From contig NZ_CP021780.1 in assembly GCF_002192415.1 (NCBI RefSeq), positions 6,696,001 through 6,760,000 of the forward strand: 64,000 nt of DNA. The letters are read 5' to 3'. Within the stretch, counting starts at the first letter, position 1. Each line of letters opens with the position of its first letter. The notes under the pieces are model-generated. The model searched no databases and had not been told where the DNA came from. It saw nothing but the letters and a program-made list of their open reading frames with translations. This DNA comes from Paenibacillus donghaensis. GTDB lineage: Bacteria; Bacillota; Bacilli; Paenibacillales; Paenibacillaceae. This document shows positions 43,111 to 52,075 of this stretch, one piece after another. Both the position numbers and the translations under genes were made by a program.

Positions 43111-44691
43111 TTAGTTGTTCGTTTCAGTGAACCCCTCACTTCTACAGGAATACCTAAAGCCTGGTAGCCGCTGCCGGGTTTTACCTGAATCTCTGAATAC
43201 CCTGCGGGCCGAATCCTCTCCCCTCAGAGTCGCATCCAGAAAAGCGGAGATGAACACCGCAGCAGCCTGCTGCTGCCGAGCCGGGGAGAGCAGCCGTTTC
43301 GCGGCCAGCCGCCGCTGGCCGTCCGGCCGTCCCCATACCGTATTGAAGGAGCTGTGGTCTGCGCCTTGGATATTGATCAAGGCTTTGCAGCCCGCGTGTT
43401 CGGCGGAGCTGCCGATCCGCCGGTACTGGCGCTCCACCCACAGCGGACTGACCTCCATGTCCTCGCTGCCCTGCAGAGCCAGAAAGCTGAAGTCCGCTTC
43501 CTCCAGTGCCGTACCCTCCTGCCGCCAATCTGCATCCGTCCCTGCCAGCGAGACTACGGAAGCAATCTCGAAGCAGGTGGCCGCTTCATGGGCAGCCTTA
43601 CGGGAGACATAGTTCTGTAGCGCGGCTGCAATCACCGCCGCGCTGCCGCGTCCATGTCCAATCAGTGCAATCCGGCTCAGGTCGATAGTGCCGCATAGTC
43701 TATGTTCTTCGCTCTCATTCCAGTGCTGCCACAGACCCAGATGCTCCAGAATCAGCCTTCCCCGCAGCCCGATCTCCCGCTTCAGCTGTTCAAGTGTGTA
43801 CAGCTCATCATTCGGCAGGGTATTCAGGAAATTCTGATCAATCGACGCACAAATATACCCGCGGGCCGCCAGCAGCTGACCCAGATAAGCTAATCCCCGA
43901 TCTGAAGCTTCGGTGGCCGGATGATTGCCGTGAACGGCAAGCACCAGCGGAAATGGCCCCTCACCCTCCGGCATCCAGACTCTTCCGTTCAGCGGCAGTT
44001 GCGTGGGGCCGAATCCGAAGAAGGCGCGGCGGGCAGGCGACCAGGCCGCCAGCAGGTCTGATCCGTCCACCGCCGGTGTTGGAAGTGAGCTCGCAGCGGT
44101 AAATTCCTTACGATAGCTGTCTACGCCGCCATATGTCCATGTGGCGGCCTGATTGGCGCCAGGCTCCGTGTCCGTTGCCCGATCAGGCTCCAGCAGCAGC
44201 CAGTATCTTCCGCTTCCGCCGGACTCCGGTTTCATGGCCGCCAGCCCCGAGGCCAGCAATCCGGCGGAGAATACGGCCTGGCGGCAAATCCAGCCGAGCA
44301 GCCGCTGGAGGAACACTCCGGTGACCGAACAGGTGATGGACAGTGAGAGGAGAACCACCAGCAGCAGCTGTACCGGACCGGTGAAAGTTAGCAGCAGTAA
44401 GCCTACTGAAGTGAAGGCGAACCATATATACGTTGAAGGAACCGCATCAGCCACGTTGAAGATACCCGCAAAAGCAGTCGCCGCAAGAATCCCCAGCAGC
44501 ATCTTCCCAATCCATCGGCTCAGCGGTTTGCCGGTGCCGCGTCTGCCGGGAAGCCCAGCCTCCTCTGCCATCCCCAGCACAAATGCGGCAAGGGCAAACA
44601 CCAGCGAGCAGCCTGCCCATCCTGCCGCCAGCGGATGGCGGCTGAACCTTCGCGGCTGCCGGCCTGCCGTTTTGAATCCCGCTTTTGACAT
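43111..44691 (-). CDS. Membrane protein with alpha/beta-hydrolase domain, altered nucleophile
   Basis: A 526-residue protein with three to four hydrophobic helices in residues ~20-150. A dienelactone/PAF-acetylhydrolase-like domain follows from ~235 (PFPLVLAVHGNHPATEASDR). At the elbow the sequence is IALIGHGRGSAA, where relatives have GHSRGG. The nucleophile Ser is thus replaced by Gly, unless the Ser two residues on serves. The acid and His regions (LQGSEDMEVSP, GADHSSFNTVWG) are present. It is divergent from a two-component system at 44855. It may be a non-catalytic binder or use an unusual geometry; enzymatic activity is doubtful. Confidence 0.75.
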   Translation of the reverse strand: MSKAGFKTAGRQPRRFSRHPLAAGWAGCSLVFALAAFVLGMAEEAGLPGRRGTGKPLSRWIGKMLLGILAATAFAGIFNVADAVPSTYIWFAFTSVGLLLLTFTGPVQLLLVVLLSLSITCSVTGVFLQRLLGWICRQAVFSAGLLASGLAAMKPESGGSGRYWLLLEPDRATDTEPGANQAATWTYGGVDSYRKEFTAASSLPTPAVDGSDLLAAWSPARRAFFGFGPTQLPLNGRVWMPEGEGPFPLVLAVHGNHPATEASDRGLAYLGQLLAARGYICASIDQNFLNTLPNDELYTLEQLKREIGLRGRLILEHLGLWQHWNESEEHRLCGTIDLSRIALIGHGRGSAAVIAAALQNYVSRKAAHEAATCFEIASVVSLAGTDADWRQEGTALEEADFSFLALQGSEDMEVSPLWVERQYRRIGSSAEHAGCKALINIQGADHSSFNTVWGRPDGQRRLAAKRLLSPARQQQAAAVFISAFLDATLRGEDSARRVFRDSGKTRQRLPGFRYSCRSEGFTETNN

Positions 44692-44854
44692 CTCATAACC
44701 TCTCCTCTATCCGTAGTTCTTGATCTGTATAATAGGTTTCATTATAACGGCCGTCCCTTTCCCTCCACTTTCACTTTTCTTACATTATCCTTACAGTGCA
44801 GGAGATAGGTTGTGCAGATCGAACTAGATTTAGACTGAAACAGGAGGTATTTTG

Positions 44855-45568
44855 ATGCGCAAAACCATTTTACTTGTCGACGATGAGCCGGATATCGTGG
44901 AAATCCTGAAGCTTTTTCTGGAGCAGGAGTACGAGGTGCTTACCGCCGAAGATGGCCAGGCCGCGATTCAGCTGTTCTCGAACCACGACATCGATCTGGC
45001 CGTGATTGATATTATGATGCCGCAGATTGACGGGTTTCAGCTGCTGCAATGGCTTCGCAAGCGTTCCAAGCTGCCGGTTATCGTGCTCTCGGCCAAGAAT
45101 CAGGACACTGACAAAATCTCCGGGCTTGGCCTCGGAGCCGATGATTTCATTGCCAAGCCGTTTAACCCGCTCGAAGTGGTTGCGCGAATTCAGGCCCAGC
45201 TGCGCCGGAGCTATGAATTTAATGATAGGGTGGCGGAGGAACCGCCCTCTGAAACACGGGTAGGCGAGCTGGTCCTCGACCATGAAGCCTGCATGCTCTA
45301 TAAACGGGGGCAGCCGATCGCGCTCAGCGCCATAGAATACAAGCTGCTTAAGCTGTTTATGGGCAAGCCGGGACGAATTTATACGAAGAAGCAGATTTTT
45401 GAGAATGTCTGGTCTGATCCTTATTTGGCTGATGACAATACGATTATGGTGCAGATGAGCCGGCTGCGGGAGAAGATTGAGGATACGCCGCGGGAGCCGG
45501 CTTATGTGATCACCGTGCGCGGACTGGGCTACCGGTTTGCCAAAAAGGATGAGCTGAATGCGCCGTAA
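44855..45568 (+). CDS. OmpR-family response regulator, VanR-like
   Basis: A 237-residue regulator: receiver with LLVDDEPDIVEI, phosphoacceptor Asp in DLAVIDIMMPQIDGFQ and KPF; winged helix with RIYTKKQIFENVWSDPY and MVQMSRLREKIED. CAGGAGG lies 7 nt before the ATG at 44855. The kinase gene overlaps by 11 nt. The divergent membrane hydrolase gene at 44691 is a likely target. Resemblance is to VanR/CssR-type regulators of wall stress; no van genes are present. Confidence 0.92.
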   Translation: MRKTILLVDDEPDIVEILKLFLEQEYEVLTAEDGQAAIQLFSNHDIDLAVIDIMMPQIDGFQLLQWLRKRSKLPVIVLSAKNQDTDKISGLGLGADDFIAKPFNPLEVVARIQAQLRRSYEFNDRVAEEPPSETRVGELVLDHEACMLYKRGQPIALSAIEYKLLKLFMGKPGRIYTKKQIFENVWSDPYLADDNTIMVQMSRLREKIEDTPREPAYVITVRGLGYRFAKKDELNAP

Positions 45569-46970
45569 ACGGAAGATTTTTGACAGTCTCGTCCTTAATT
45601 ACATCTTCTTCTCGCTCACGGTGGGCATCTGTGCCTTCCTGCTGCTGCTCTTCTTCACCGCCCGCACCGACGAGCGAATCCCCGGCAAGGAGCTGTCGCG
45701 GCTGCGGGCCGCCGAGCTGATCAGCCAGAGCAGCCTGAACATCCCCCTGGAGACAATCGCCGACTTTCACGGCTGGGTGGAAATTCTCAATGATCAGCGG
45801 CAGGTGATTGAGGTACACGGGGATAAGCTGGATAGTCCTTTTGCGTATAGTGCGGAGGAGATGAACCGTCTGTTATATGACTTGAAGGAGAACCTCTACT
45901 ATACCTCGATCACGCCATACCTTACTAAAGAGGGGCAATCGCGTTATTACATGGTGAAGCTGCCGAAATCCAAGGTTGTGGTCGAGGTGACGGTCAATCT
46001 GTCGACAGCGGAGAACCGCCGTATCTTCTGGCGCACTTCTCTGGAGACCGGTGTGCTGTTTCTGCTGCTGTTCGGGCTTAATGTCTATGTCTACAGCCGG
46101 TTTACAGCCGTCCGGATTACGAATCCGCTAAGTGCGATTGCCGCAGGGATCCGCAGCGTTGCTGTGGGGCGATATTATGAGCGGCTTCACTTCAAGGCCA
46201 ATTACGAGCTGTCGCAGATTCAGGAGAACTTCAACCTGATGGCTGAGCGGCTGGATAAGGCGGAGACCGGCAATCGTCTGCTCGAGGAGAGCAAGCAGCG
46301 GATGCTGGTGCATATTTCCCATGACCTCAAGACACCGATTACTACTATTCAAGGTTACGCGAAGGCGCTGCAGCTGGGCATGATTGAGGAGGAAGCCAAG
46401 AAACAACGGACGATAAACCTTATCTATGACAAAAGCCAGCTCGTTACCGAGCTGATCGATGATGTGTTTGAGCTGTCCAAGCTGGAAAGCCCCGACTATC
46501 CGCTGACTAAGACCCCAGCTGACATCGCTGAATTCGTGCGGCAGATAGCCGTTGACTATTATGAGCAGTTTGAGGATCAGCACTTCCGATTCGAATACGA
46601 CATTCCCGCACAGGAGGTTACCACAGCGTTTAACGCCAAGCTGCTCTACCGTGCCGTATCGAATCTGCTTGCCAATGCGTTGAAGTACAACGCGGCCGGA
46701 ACAGAGGTACGGATTGCACTGAAAGAGGCGCGGGATCAGGTGATTATCGAGATTGCCGATAACGGAATCGGGATTCCCGAGCATCTGCAGGACAAGGTAT
46801 TCGATGCCTTCGTCCGCGGTGATGCCGCCCGCAAAAGCGACGGCGGCACTGGACTCGGCCTGACCATCGCGAAGCATATCGTGGAGAAGCATGGCGGCAG
46901 CCTGCGTCTGGAGACAGGCGGCGGATGGACGCGGTTCCTGCTTGTGCTGCCGGAGAGTGGTCCGGGTTAG
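45558..46970 (+). CDS. Sensor histidine kinase, VanS-like, with HAMP domain
   Basis: A 470-residue kinase. Two membrane helices (~12-32 and ~158-180) enclose an extracellular sensor of ~125 residues. HAMP follows, then the H-box LVHISHDLKTPITTIQGYA and HATPase motifs NLLANALKYN, DNGIGIP and GGTGLGLTIAKH. The start overlaps the response regulator gene by 11 nt. The ligand is unknown. The two-gene system ends before a strong terminator at 47150. Confidence 0.92.
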   Translation: MRRKRKIFDSLVLNYIFFSLTVGICAFLLLLFFTARTDERIPGKELSRLRAAELISQSSLNIPLETIADFHGWVEILNDQRQVIEVHGDKLDSPFAYSAEEMNRLLYDLKENLYYTSITPYLTKEGQSRYYMVKLPKSKVVVEVTVNLSTAENRRIFWRTSLETGVLFLLLFGLNVYVYSRFTAVRITNPLSAIAAGIRSVAVGRYYERLHFKANYELSQIQENFNLMAERLDKAETGNRLLEESKQRMLVHISHDLKTPITTIQGYAKALQLGMIEEEAKKQRTINLIYDKSQLVTELIDDVFELSKLESPDYPLTKTPADIAEFVRQIAVDYYEQFEDQHFRFEYDIPAQEVTTAFNAKLLYRAVSNLLANALKYNAAGTEVRIALKEARDQVIIEIADNGIGIPEHLQDKVFDAFVRGDAARKSDGGTGLGLTIAKHIVEKHGGSLRLETGGGWTRFLLVLPESGPG

Positions 46971-47149
46971 CCCTTATTCCTCAAATGAGCAGCAACACAC
47001 TGGTTTTTGCCGTAATAGCGGCTGTGGAGTCCGTAACGTAGGGCGTGGTGAGTGAATGTTTGACTTGCGGACCCTGGAGTCCGCTAAACACCCAAATATG
47101 CCTTCATACACCAGGCACATCTTAACACAACCGATATCCCACTTCACAC

Positions 47150-47191
47150 AAAAAAAGCCGCAAAGCATCTCATGATGCTGCGGCCTTTTTT
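47150..47191. terminator. Bidirectional intrinsic terminator
   Basis: AAAAAAAGCCGCA pairs with TGCGGCCTTTTTT, and AGCATC pairs with GATGCT around a TCAT loop. T-runs on both strands serve the kinase operon (plus) and the lipoprotein gene (minus). Confidence 0.92.
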
Positions 47192-47227
47192 GAACACTAC
47201 CCCGTCTTATGTCTCATACCAGCCTCC

Positions 47228-47923
47228 TTACGGAGTCCATTGGTTGTGGATGATTCCCACCAGTGAGTGGTCAGATCCTACTTTTTTGAGAACTAAACGC
47301 AGCGTGCGCCAATCCCTGTCATCCGTGCCATCGCTAGCAATGTGATAATCTACGAAATCATAGCTCTCGGCGGGATAAATCTCACGCAGATTGCCAATGT
47401 TCGCTTCTTCACCCAGCGGCTTGTTGACTGATACTTCACCTTCTGTAAAGAAGTCAGCATCATAAATATATTGCTTGTAATAGTCTGCAAAAGTCAGCTC
47501 AATCACCTGATCCGACCCTACCAGCGTACGCCATACCAGCTTGGTGGCATCCTCCGGCAATGCAGCCAATTCCTCTCCAGTGAACATCAGATCGTTCTGC
47601 TTGTCGATGGAAGCATACGGCGAGAAGCGTACGCCTTCCTCCACATCCACCCATGCTGACAGCTGCTGCATATCGTTGCCCTTAATCGCTCGCATAATCG
47701 TGGTCGCGGCCTCCGTCACCGTAGGTGGTGTGCCTTCTTCAGGTGCTGCCGTTTCTGCTGCCGCAGTCGCGGTCGGTGCAGCCGTTTCCTGAGGTGCCGC
47801 CGTCTGCTGCGGCGTCTGTGTTGGTGACGGTTCAGGGGTGGCCTCCGGCTCCCCGCTGCAAGCGGCAAGCAGCAGCATCGCTGCTATGGAAATGGTCAAT
47901 CCCAATCTTTTTATAAGATACAT
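47228..47923 (-). CDS. Secreted lipoprotein of unknown function
   Basis: A 231-residue lipoprotein. The signal peptide ends in the lipobox LLLAACSG with acylated Cys at ~22. A low-complexity Thr/Pro/Ala/Glu linker (~25-70) precedes a globular domain (AATTIMRAIKGNDMQQLSAW to the C-terminal HSLVGIIHNQWTP). The domain resembles stress-related lipoproteins that monitor wall state, but I do not recognise a family. It is monocistronic. Confidence 0.78.
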   Translation of the reverse strand: MYLIKRLGLTISIAAMLLLAACSGEPEATPEPSPTQTPQQTAAPQETAAPTATAAAETAAPEEGTPPTVTEAATTIMRAIKGNDMQQLSAWVDVEEGVRFSPYASIDKQNDLMFTGEELAALPEDATKLVWRTLVGSDQVIELTFADYYKQYIYDADFFTEGEVSVNKPLGEEANIGNLREIYPAESYDFVDYHIASDGTDDRDWRTLRLVLKKVGSDHSLVGIIHNQWTP

Positions 47924-48120
47924 AGTACCCCTCCTCTTTAATTGAAATTCACCCTATCCGACGCTTATGAATCGGAAAGGTTACGTTCTATCGTTAGCAC
48001 TAAGTAGAGTTTGCACATTCCCCTCCTATTTTCACTCCAAAAATGAAAATAATTTTAAAAAAAGGGTTTTTTCCTATAAATATCTTTATTTTCCTGCCGA
48101 TATATTGGATATCTATTACA

Positions 48121-48138
48121 TTAGGTAAAATTACCTAA
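48121..48138. promoter_or_regulatory. Perfect 18-bp dyad upstream of the DUF4352 gene
   Basis: TTAGGTAA-AA-TTACCTAA, a perfect palindrome 16 nt before the start codon and just before the ribosome binding site. It may be an operator for an unidentified regulator, or a small hairpin that affects translation. Confidence 0.6.
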
Positions 48139-48153
48139 CCAGGAGGGTTTTAT

Positions 48154-48729
48154 TTGAAAAAGCTGTTCAAGATGGGCTGTTTAGGATTTATTGCTTTAAT
48201 TGCTTTAGTCATAATAATTAATATTGTCTCCACTGATGACGACGATACAACAAACAAGGCTCCAACACAAGATTCTTCAGCATCTAACAGTAATACAAAA
48301 TCCGAAGACAAGAAAACAGAAGAAAAAAAGTTAGCGGCTATTGGTGAGGAATTAAAAGTAGGGGATGTCGTCTTTAAGGTAAACAAGATCTCGACTACAA
48401 AAAAAATAAAAGATGGAGAATATCTTTCCTACTCGCCAAGTTCGGAGGGAAGTGTGTTTCTTGTGGTAAATGCGACTGTAAAAAATGCCGGCAATGAGAT
48501 GATAACTACAGACTCCTCTTTCTTTGGACTCAGTAAAGGCGATGTTAAGTACACTCCTACAACATTAATTACAACCTCAGGCGACTACTTTTTGTATGAG
48601 GGAATTAACCCCGGATTAGCTCAAACCGGAAACGTAGTTTTTGAAATACCTGAAGATATGAAAGACTTTATCCTGAATGTACAGACAGGGTATTGGGGTA
48701 CGGAGCAAGGTCAGATTGAGTTGAAATAA
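48154..48729 (+). CDS. DUF4352-domain membrane-anchored protein
   Basis: A 191-residue protein with an N-terminal anchor helix (MGCLGFIALIALVIIINIV), a charged low-complexity linker and a DUF4352 (immunoglobulin-like, telokin-type) domain from ~65. The TTG start at 48154 has AGGAGGG upstream. Base composition is clearly more AT-rich than the flanking genes, a hint of acquisition. Family members are surface or immunity-associated proteins of unknown role. A perfect dyad precedes it and an elaborate nested inverted repeat follows its stop at once. Confidence 0.8.
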   Translation: MKKLFKMGCLGFIALIALVIIINIVSTDDDDTTNKAPTQDSSASNSNTKSEDKKTEEKKLAAIGEELKVGDVVFKVNKISTTKKIKDGEYLSYSPSSEGSVFLVVNATVKNAGNEMITTDSSFFGLSKGDVKYTPTTLITTSGDYFLYEGINPGLAQTGNVVFEIPEDMKDFILNVQTGYWGTEQGQIELK

Positions 48730-48730
48730 T

Positions 48731-48877
48731 TAAAACCACCTGGTGCAGCATTCTAGCATTATAGAACGTGAACTTAAGAATGTTACTAACGGAGCTGCCA
48801 GGAAGCCCTATGCATTAGGTTTTCTGGCAACCCGACTACTCCATTCTTAAGTTCATCTTATATAGGTGGTTTTTTTG
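48731..48877. other. Nested multi-stem structured element after the DUF4352 gene
   Basis: Outer stem AAAACCACCT (48732-48741) with AGGTGGTTTT (48864-48873), followed by a T-run. Inside are a TTCTA/TAGAA hairpin and a 13-bp stem, GAACTTAAGAATG (48770-48782) with CATTCTTAAGTTC (48842-48854). Within that is a TGCCAG...CTGGCA stem with CCTA/TAGG at the tip. The last T-run makes it able to terminate transcription, but it is far larger than a normal terminator. Confidence 0.7.
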
Positions 48878-48897
48878 ATGAACACGATGAATCCAAC

Positions 48898-49239
48898 CTA
48901 ACTCTTCTTCACAAACTCCGACTTTAACTTCATCGCTCCGAAGCCGTCAATCTTGCAGTCTATATCATGATCCCCATCCACCAGGCGGATGTTTTTGACC
49001 TTGGTGCCTATTTTGAGGACAGAGGAGCTTCCTTTGACCTTCAGGTCTTTGATTACTGTTACGGAATCCCCGTCGGTTAACACGTTGCCGTTGGCATCCT
49101 TGATTACCCGTTGGCCGGTTTCGGCTTCATCATCGGTGGCCAGGGTCCATTCATGGGCACATTCCGGACAGATTAGCAGGCTCCCGTCTTCATACGTATA
49201 TTCAGAATTACATTTCGGGCAGTTTGGCAGTTCATTCAT
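48898..49239 (-). CDS. YjdM/PhnA-family zinc-ribbon protein
   Basis: A 113-residue protein with an N-terminal zinc ribbon ([20 protein letters not shown] plus CAHEW) and a C-terminal SH3-like domain ([19 protein letters not shown]). The family is often named PhnA after its place near phosphonate genes, but it does not encode the phosphonate hydrolase. The start at 49239 ([10 protein letters not shown]) is used instead of the longer frame, whose extension overlaps the upstream gene. The function is unknown. Confidence 0.85.
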   Translation of the reverse strand: MNELPNCPKCNSEYTYEDGSLLICPECAHEWTLATDDEAETGQRVIKDANGNVLTDGDSVTVIKDLKVKGSSSVLKIGTKVKNIRLVDGDHDIDCKIDGFGAMKLKSEFVKKS

Positions 49240-49309
49240 TTCATTGATTCCCCATTCATATGTGTTGCCTATATTCTCCCATACTCCTCCGCTGTTGACA
49301 AACCCTGTC

Positions 49310-50326
49310 CTAACTTCCATTTCGAAAAGCCAGCGACACGGCAATCAGCACCACCATCAGAGTAACGATGAAATGAACCCGTTTATGCAGGGCCAGCACC
49401 GCCAGATATTCACGGATAAAAGCGTTGGGCAGATAATAAAACGCAGTCCGCGCCCCCAGCCCATTAGCCCGGATTCCCGCCTTGCGCGCGTAGATCCCTG
49501 CCCGGAACAGATGAAAGTTGCTGGTCACAAAAATACCTTTGGCCGGGCGCTGCGCTGCATCCATTATTTTTTTGGAGTAGGCCATGTTCTCCAGGGTATT
49601 GGCAGACTCGGCTTCCACCAGAATCTGCGCGTCAGGAATCCCCCGCTCCAGCAGATATTGCTTCATCGCCACCGCTTCCGCCCGCTGTTCATCGCTGCCC
49701 TGACCACCAGATACCACAATCCTGGGCGGCGTATGCACCTTGTTCTGTTTATAATAGAAGCTGATCGCCCGCTCCAGGCGTCCGGCCAGTAAGGGCGGAA
49801 CGCGTCCGCCAATCAGCCCGCTGCCTAGCACAAGAATGAAATCCTGGTCCAGCTTCGGTTGATAGCAGTTATACAGGATGGAGGAGACCAGATAGCAGAC
49901 CAGCAGGAAGCTGAAATATCCGACCAGCAGCCATAGCAGAGTCACTACAGGCTGTATACTGGCTTCGGATGCCGAAACCAAGGTAAGCAGCAGGAATGCG
50001 ATCAATCCGACACCAATGCCCAGTGTCAGCAGATTGGGCAGCTTTCTCCCTTCTTTTGACAACAGAATACGACCGTTCTCAATACACGCCGTTCCCAGCG
50101 CAAACAGCAGAATAGGGGTGAACACAAGCATGACCACGGATAGGAATCCGTCGACAGCCTCCAGCAGGCCATCCACGCTGACGAGAATATCCACGAACAC
50201 GGTGATGCCCAGCAGCAATAGACCCAAGGTCAGGAAAATGCCGTTGCGAAGCCTTCGCCTCTCTGCCGCAAAACTGATTCCGAACAGAACCAGCAAGCTT
50301 GCCGACACTGCATATAAATAAACCAT
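49310..50326 (-). CDS. DUF218 (SanA/YdcF-like) membrane protein
   Basis: A 338-residue protein with five helices in the first ~155 residues. A cytosolic or extracellular DUF218 domain follows: [53 protein letters not shown] and [16 protein letters not shown] terminal helix completes it. ElyC/SanA relatives act in undecaprenyl-carrier or envelope homeostasis, but the reaction is unknown. The start at 50326 (MVYLYAV) follows GGGGGGC. Confidence 0.85.
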   Translation of the reverse strand: MVYLYAVSASLLVLFGISFAAERRRLRNGIFLTLGLLLLGITVFVDILVSVDGLLEAVDGFLSVVMLVFTPILLFALGTACIENGRILLSKEGRKLPNLLTLGIGVGLIAFLLLTLVSASEASIQPVVTLLWLLVGYFSFLLVCYLVSSILYNCYQPKLDQDFILVLGSGLIGGRVPPLLAGRLERAISFYYKQNKVHTPPRIVVSGGQGSDEQRAEAVAMKQYLLERGIPDAQILVEAESANTLENMAYSKKIMDAAQRPAKGIFVTSNFHLFRAGIYARKAGIRANGLGARTAFYYLPNAFIREYLAVLALHKRVHFIVTLMVVLIAVSLAFRNGS

Positions 50327-50489
50327 AACGCTGCCCCCCGAGAATTCGTCTTGTGGCATCTGACTCTGGATATTATTCCCTACTAGTCATTAAACAACTG
50401 CCGGGGAGGCCAATCTGCTATACCTGCAAATGATAACAACAACAGCGGATTTTTTGGGTATATGGTATTAAACACAAACAGAGAGGACT

Positions 50490-51389
50490 ATGGATATGAA
50501 GCAGGCCATGATCATCATCAATCCCTCCTCCGGCAAAGAGGATGCGCCACAGCATGTCAGAAATGTCGAAGAGATTCTTCGCCAGCAAGGTTACGAGGTT
50601 AAGGTCAACGAGACGGCAAAAGAGCTGGATGCCACCCGCTTCTGCACCAGCGCCTGTGAGGAATGCTACGATCTGGTTGTCTGCATCGGTGGAGACGGCA
50701 CGCTTCACGAGACTATAAACGGCTTCGCCGACCAGATTCACCGGCCTAAGCTGGGCATCATCCCGCTTGGAACAGTCAACGATTATGCCCGTGCCCTGCA
50801 GATTCCGCTTGTTCCCGATCAGGCCATTCAGACGCTGGCTTCTTCCCGGCTGGTAACGGTGGATATGGGCCGGCTGAACGACCAGCTGTTCGTCAATGTC
50901 GTGGCCGCTGGTTCGCTGGCCGAGGCGCTTTCTTCCGTGTCGTCAGAGGACAAATCCAGGCTGGGCGCCTTGGCCTATCTGAAGGAAGGCCTCAAGGAGC
51001 TTACGGGCACCGCCACCCATCCGCTAGTGATCGACCATGACGGCGAGGTGTGGGAAGGCGAATCTCCGCTTTTTGTCGCAGCCTTGACGAACTCGGTTGG
51101 CGGATTCGAGAAGCTGGCACCCGAAGCTGCTGTTGACGACGGCCTGCTGCACTGCTTCATTATCAAGGACCTTACAATTCTCAACACACTGACCGTCAGC
51201 CTCTCTCTGCTGCTAGGCAACCTGAAGAATCATAAGGATGTTATTTACTTCACAGCCACAGAAGTCAGCGTAAGCTCGACGGAACCCGTCCGCACCAACG
51301 TTGACGGCGAAGAAGGCCCGCCGCTGCCCATCCAGCTGGGCATTATTCCACGCCATATTCAGGTGATTGTACCGGAAGAACCCATTTAA
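50490..51389 (+). CDS. Diacylglycerol kinase-type lipid kinase (DagK/YegS family)
   Basis: A 299-residue soluble lipid kinase. The catalytic glycine-rich motif VCIGGDGTLHETINGF lies at residues ~66-81, and the nucleotide loop LGTVNDYARAL follows. The C-terminal two-domain beta structure is typical of DgkB/YegS. It phosphorylates diacylglycerol or a similar lipid to feed phosphatidate back into phospholipid synthesis. ATG 50490 has AGAGGA upstream. It converges with the ABC ATPase gene, whose stop is 11 bp away. Confidence 0.92.
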   Translation: MDMKQAMIIINPSSGKEDAPQHVRNVEEILRQQGYEVKVNETAKELDATRFCTSACEECYDLVVCIGGDGTLHETINGFADQIHRPKLGIIPLGTVNDYARALQIPLVPDQAIQTLASSRLVTVDMGRLNDQLFVNVVAAGSLAEALSSVSSEDKSRLGALAYLKEGLKELTGTATHPLVIDHDGEVWEGESPLFVAALTNSVGGFEKLAPEAAVDDGLLHCFIIKDLTILNTLTVSLSLLLGNLKNHKDVIYFTATEVSVSSTEPVRTNVDGEEGPPLPIQLGIIPRHIQVIVPEEPI

Positions 51390-51400
51390 TCGTTTCACAT

Positions 51401-52060
51401 CTATGATCCAACCGTAACTTTGGGCTCGACAATTTCTAGCTTTTGATTTCGGATTTGAAAAACCTGATCACATAGCAGATCAATGTCTTCCTGATTATGG
51501 CTTGTTAGGATGATGGTCTTTCCGTCTTGCTTAAAGGTCAGGAGCAGCTCACGAATATTTTTTACACTATCAATATCTAGTGCATTGAAGGGTTCATCCA
51601 GTATCAACACTTCTTGATTTTCCATAATCGCTTGGGCAAGTGCAATTTTCTGCTTCATTCCTAGCGAATAGCTTTTCATCTTTTGGCGAGTAGTAGGATC
51701 TAATCCGACAAGACGCATCGTACTCTGAATCTCCTGATCACTAATCTTGTGCTGGATTTCTGCCCATCTCTGCAAATTTTCAAGGCCTGTCTGACCCGCT
51801 AAATAACCTGGACGATCAATAATAATCCCAAAGTTACTTGGGAAATCAGCGTGCTTACTGCGATATTTGGGATGAATATGTACTTCTCCCTGATCCGGCT
51901 TGATAAATCCACAGATAAGCTTGAATAAAACGGATTTACCCGAGCCATTCGGACCTGTAATTCCGTATATTTTCCCTTGTTCAAAGGTTGCGTTTGCCTG
52001 ATTCAGCAATTGGTTCCCTTTGAAAGATTTACTAACATTCACAACCTCGATCAGCTTCAT
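51401..52060 (-). CDS. ABC transporter ATPase
   Basis: A 219-residue ATPase with Walker A GPNGSGKSVLFK, signature YSLGMKQKIALAQ, Walker B VLILDEPFNALD and the H-loop ILTSHNQED. It resembles exporters of the bacitracin/lantibiotic-immunity (YtrB, NisF-like) kind. It is the last gene of a four-gene operon with three different membrane proteins. The DNA is noticeably more AT-rich than the surrounding core genes, which suggests acquisition. Confidence 0.88.
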   Translation of the reverse strand: MKLIEVVNVSKSFKGNQLLNQANATFEQGKIYGITGPNGSGKSVLFKLICGFIKPDQGEVHIHPKYRSKHADFPSNFGIIIDRPGYLAGQTGLENLQRWAEIQHKISDQEIQSTMRLVGLDPTTRQKMKSYSLGMKQKIALAQAIMENQEVLILDEPFNALDIDSVKNIRELLLTFKQDGKTIILTSHNQEDIDLLCDQVFQIRNQKLEIVEPKVTVGS

Positions 52061-52075
52061 CTCATCGTCCCCCTA

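Noticed and set aside
44855..46970. Vancomycin-resistance regulatory pair
   Set aside because: The genes resemble VanRS only at family level. No vanH, vanA or vanX-type genes are nearby.
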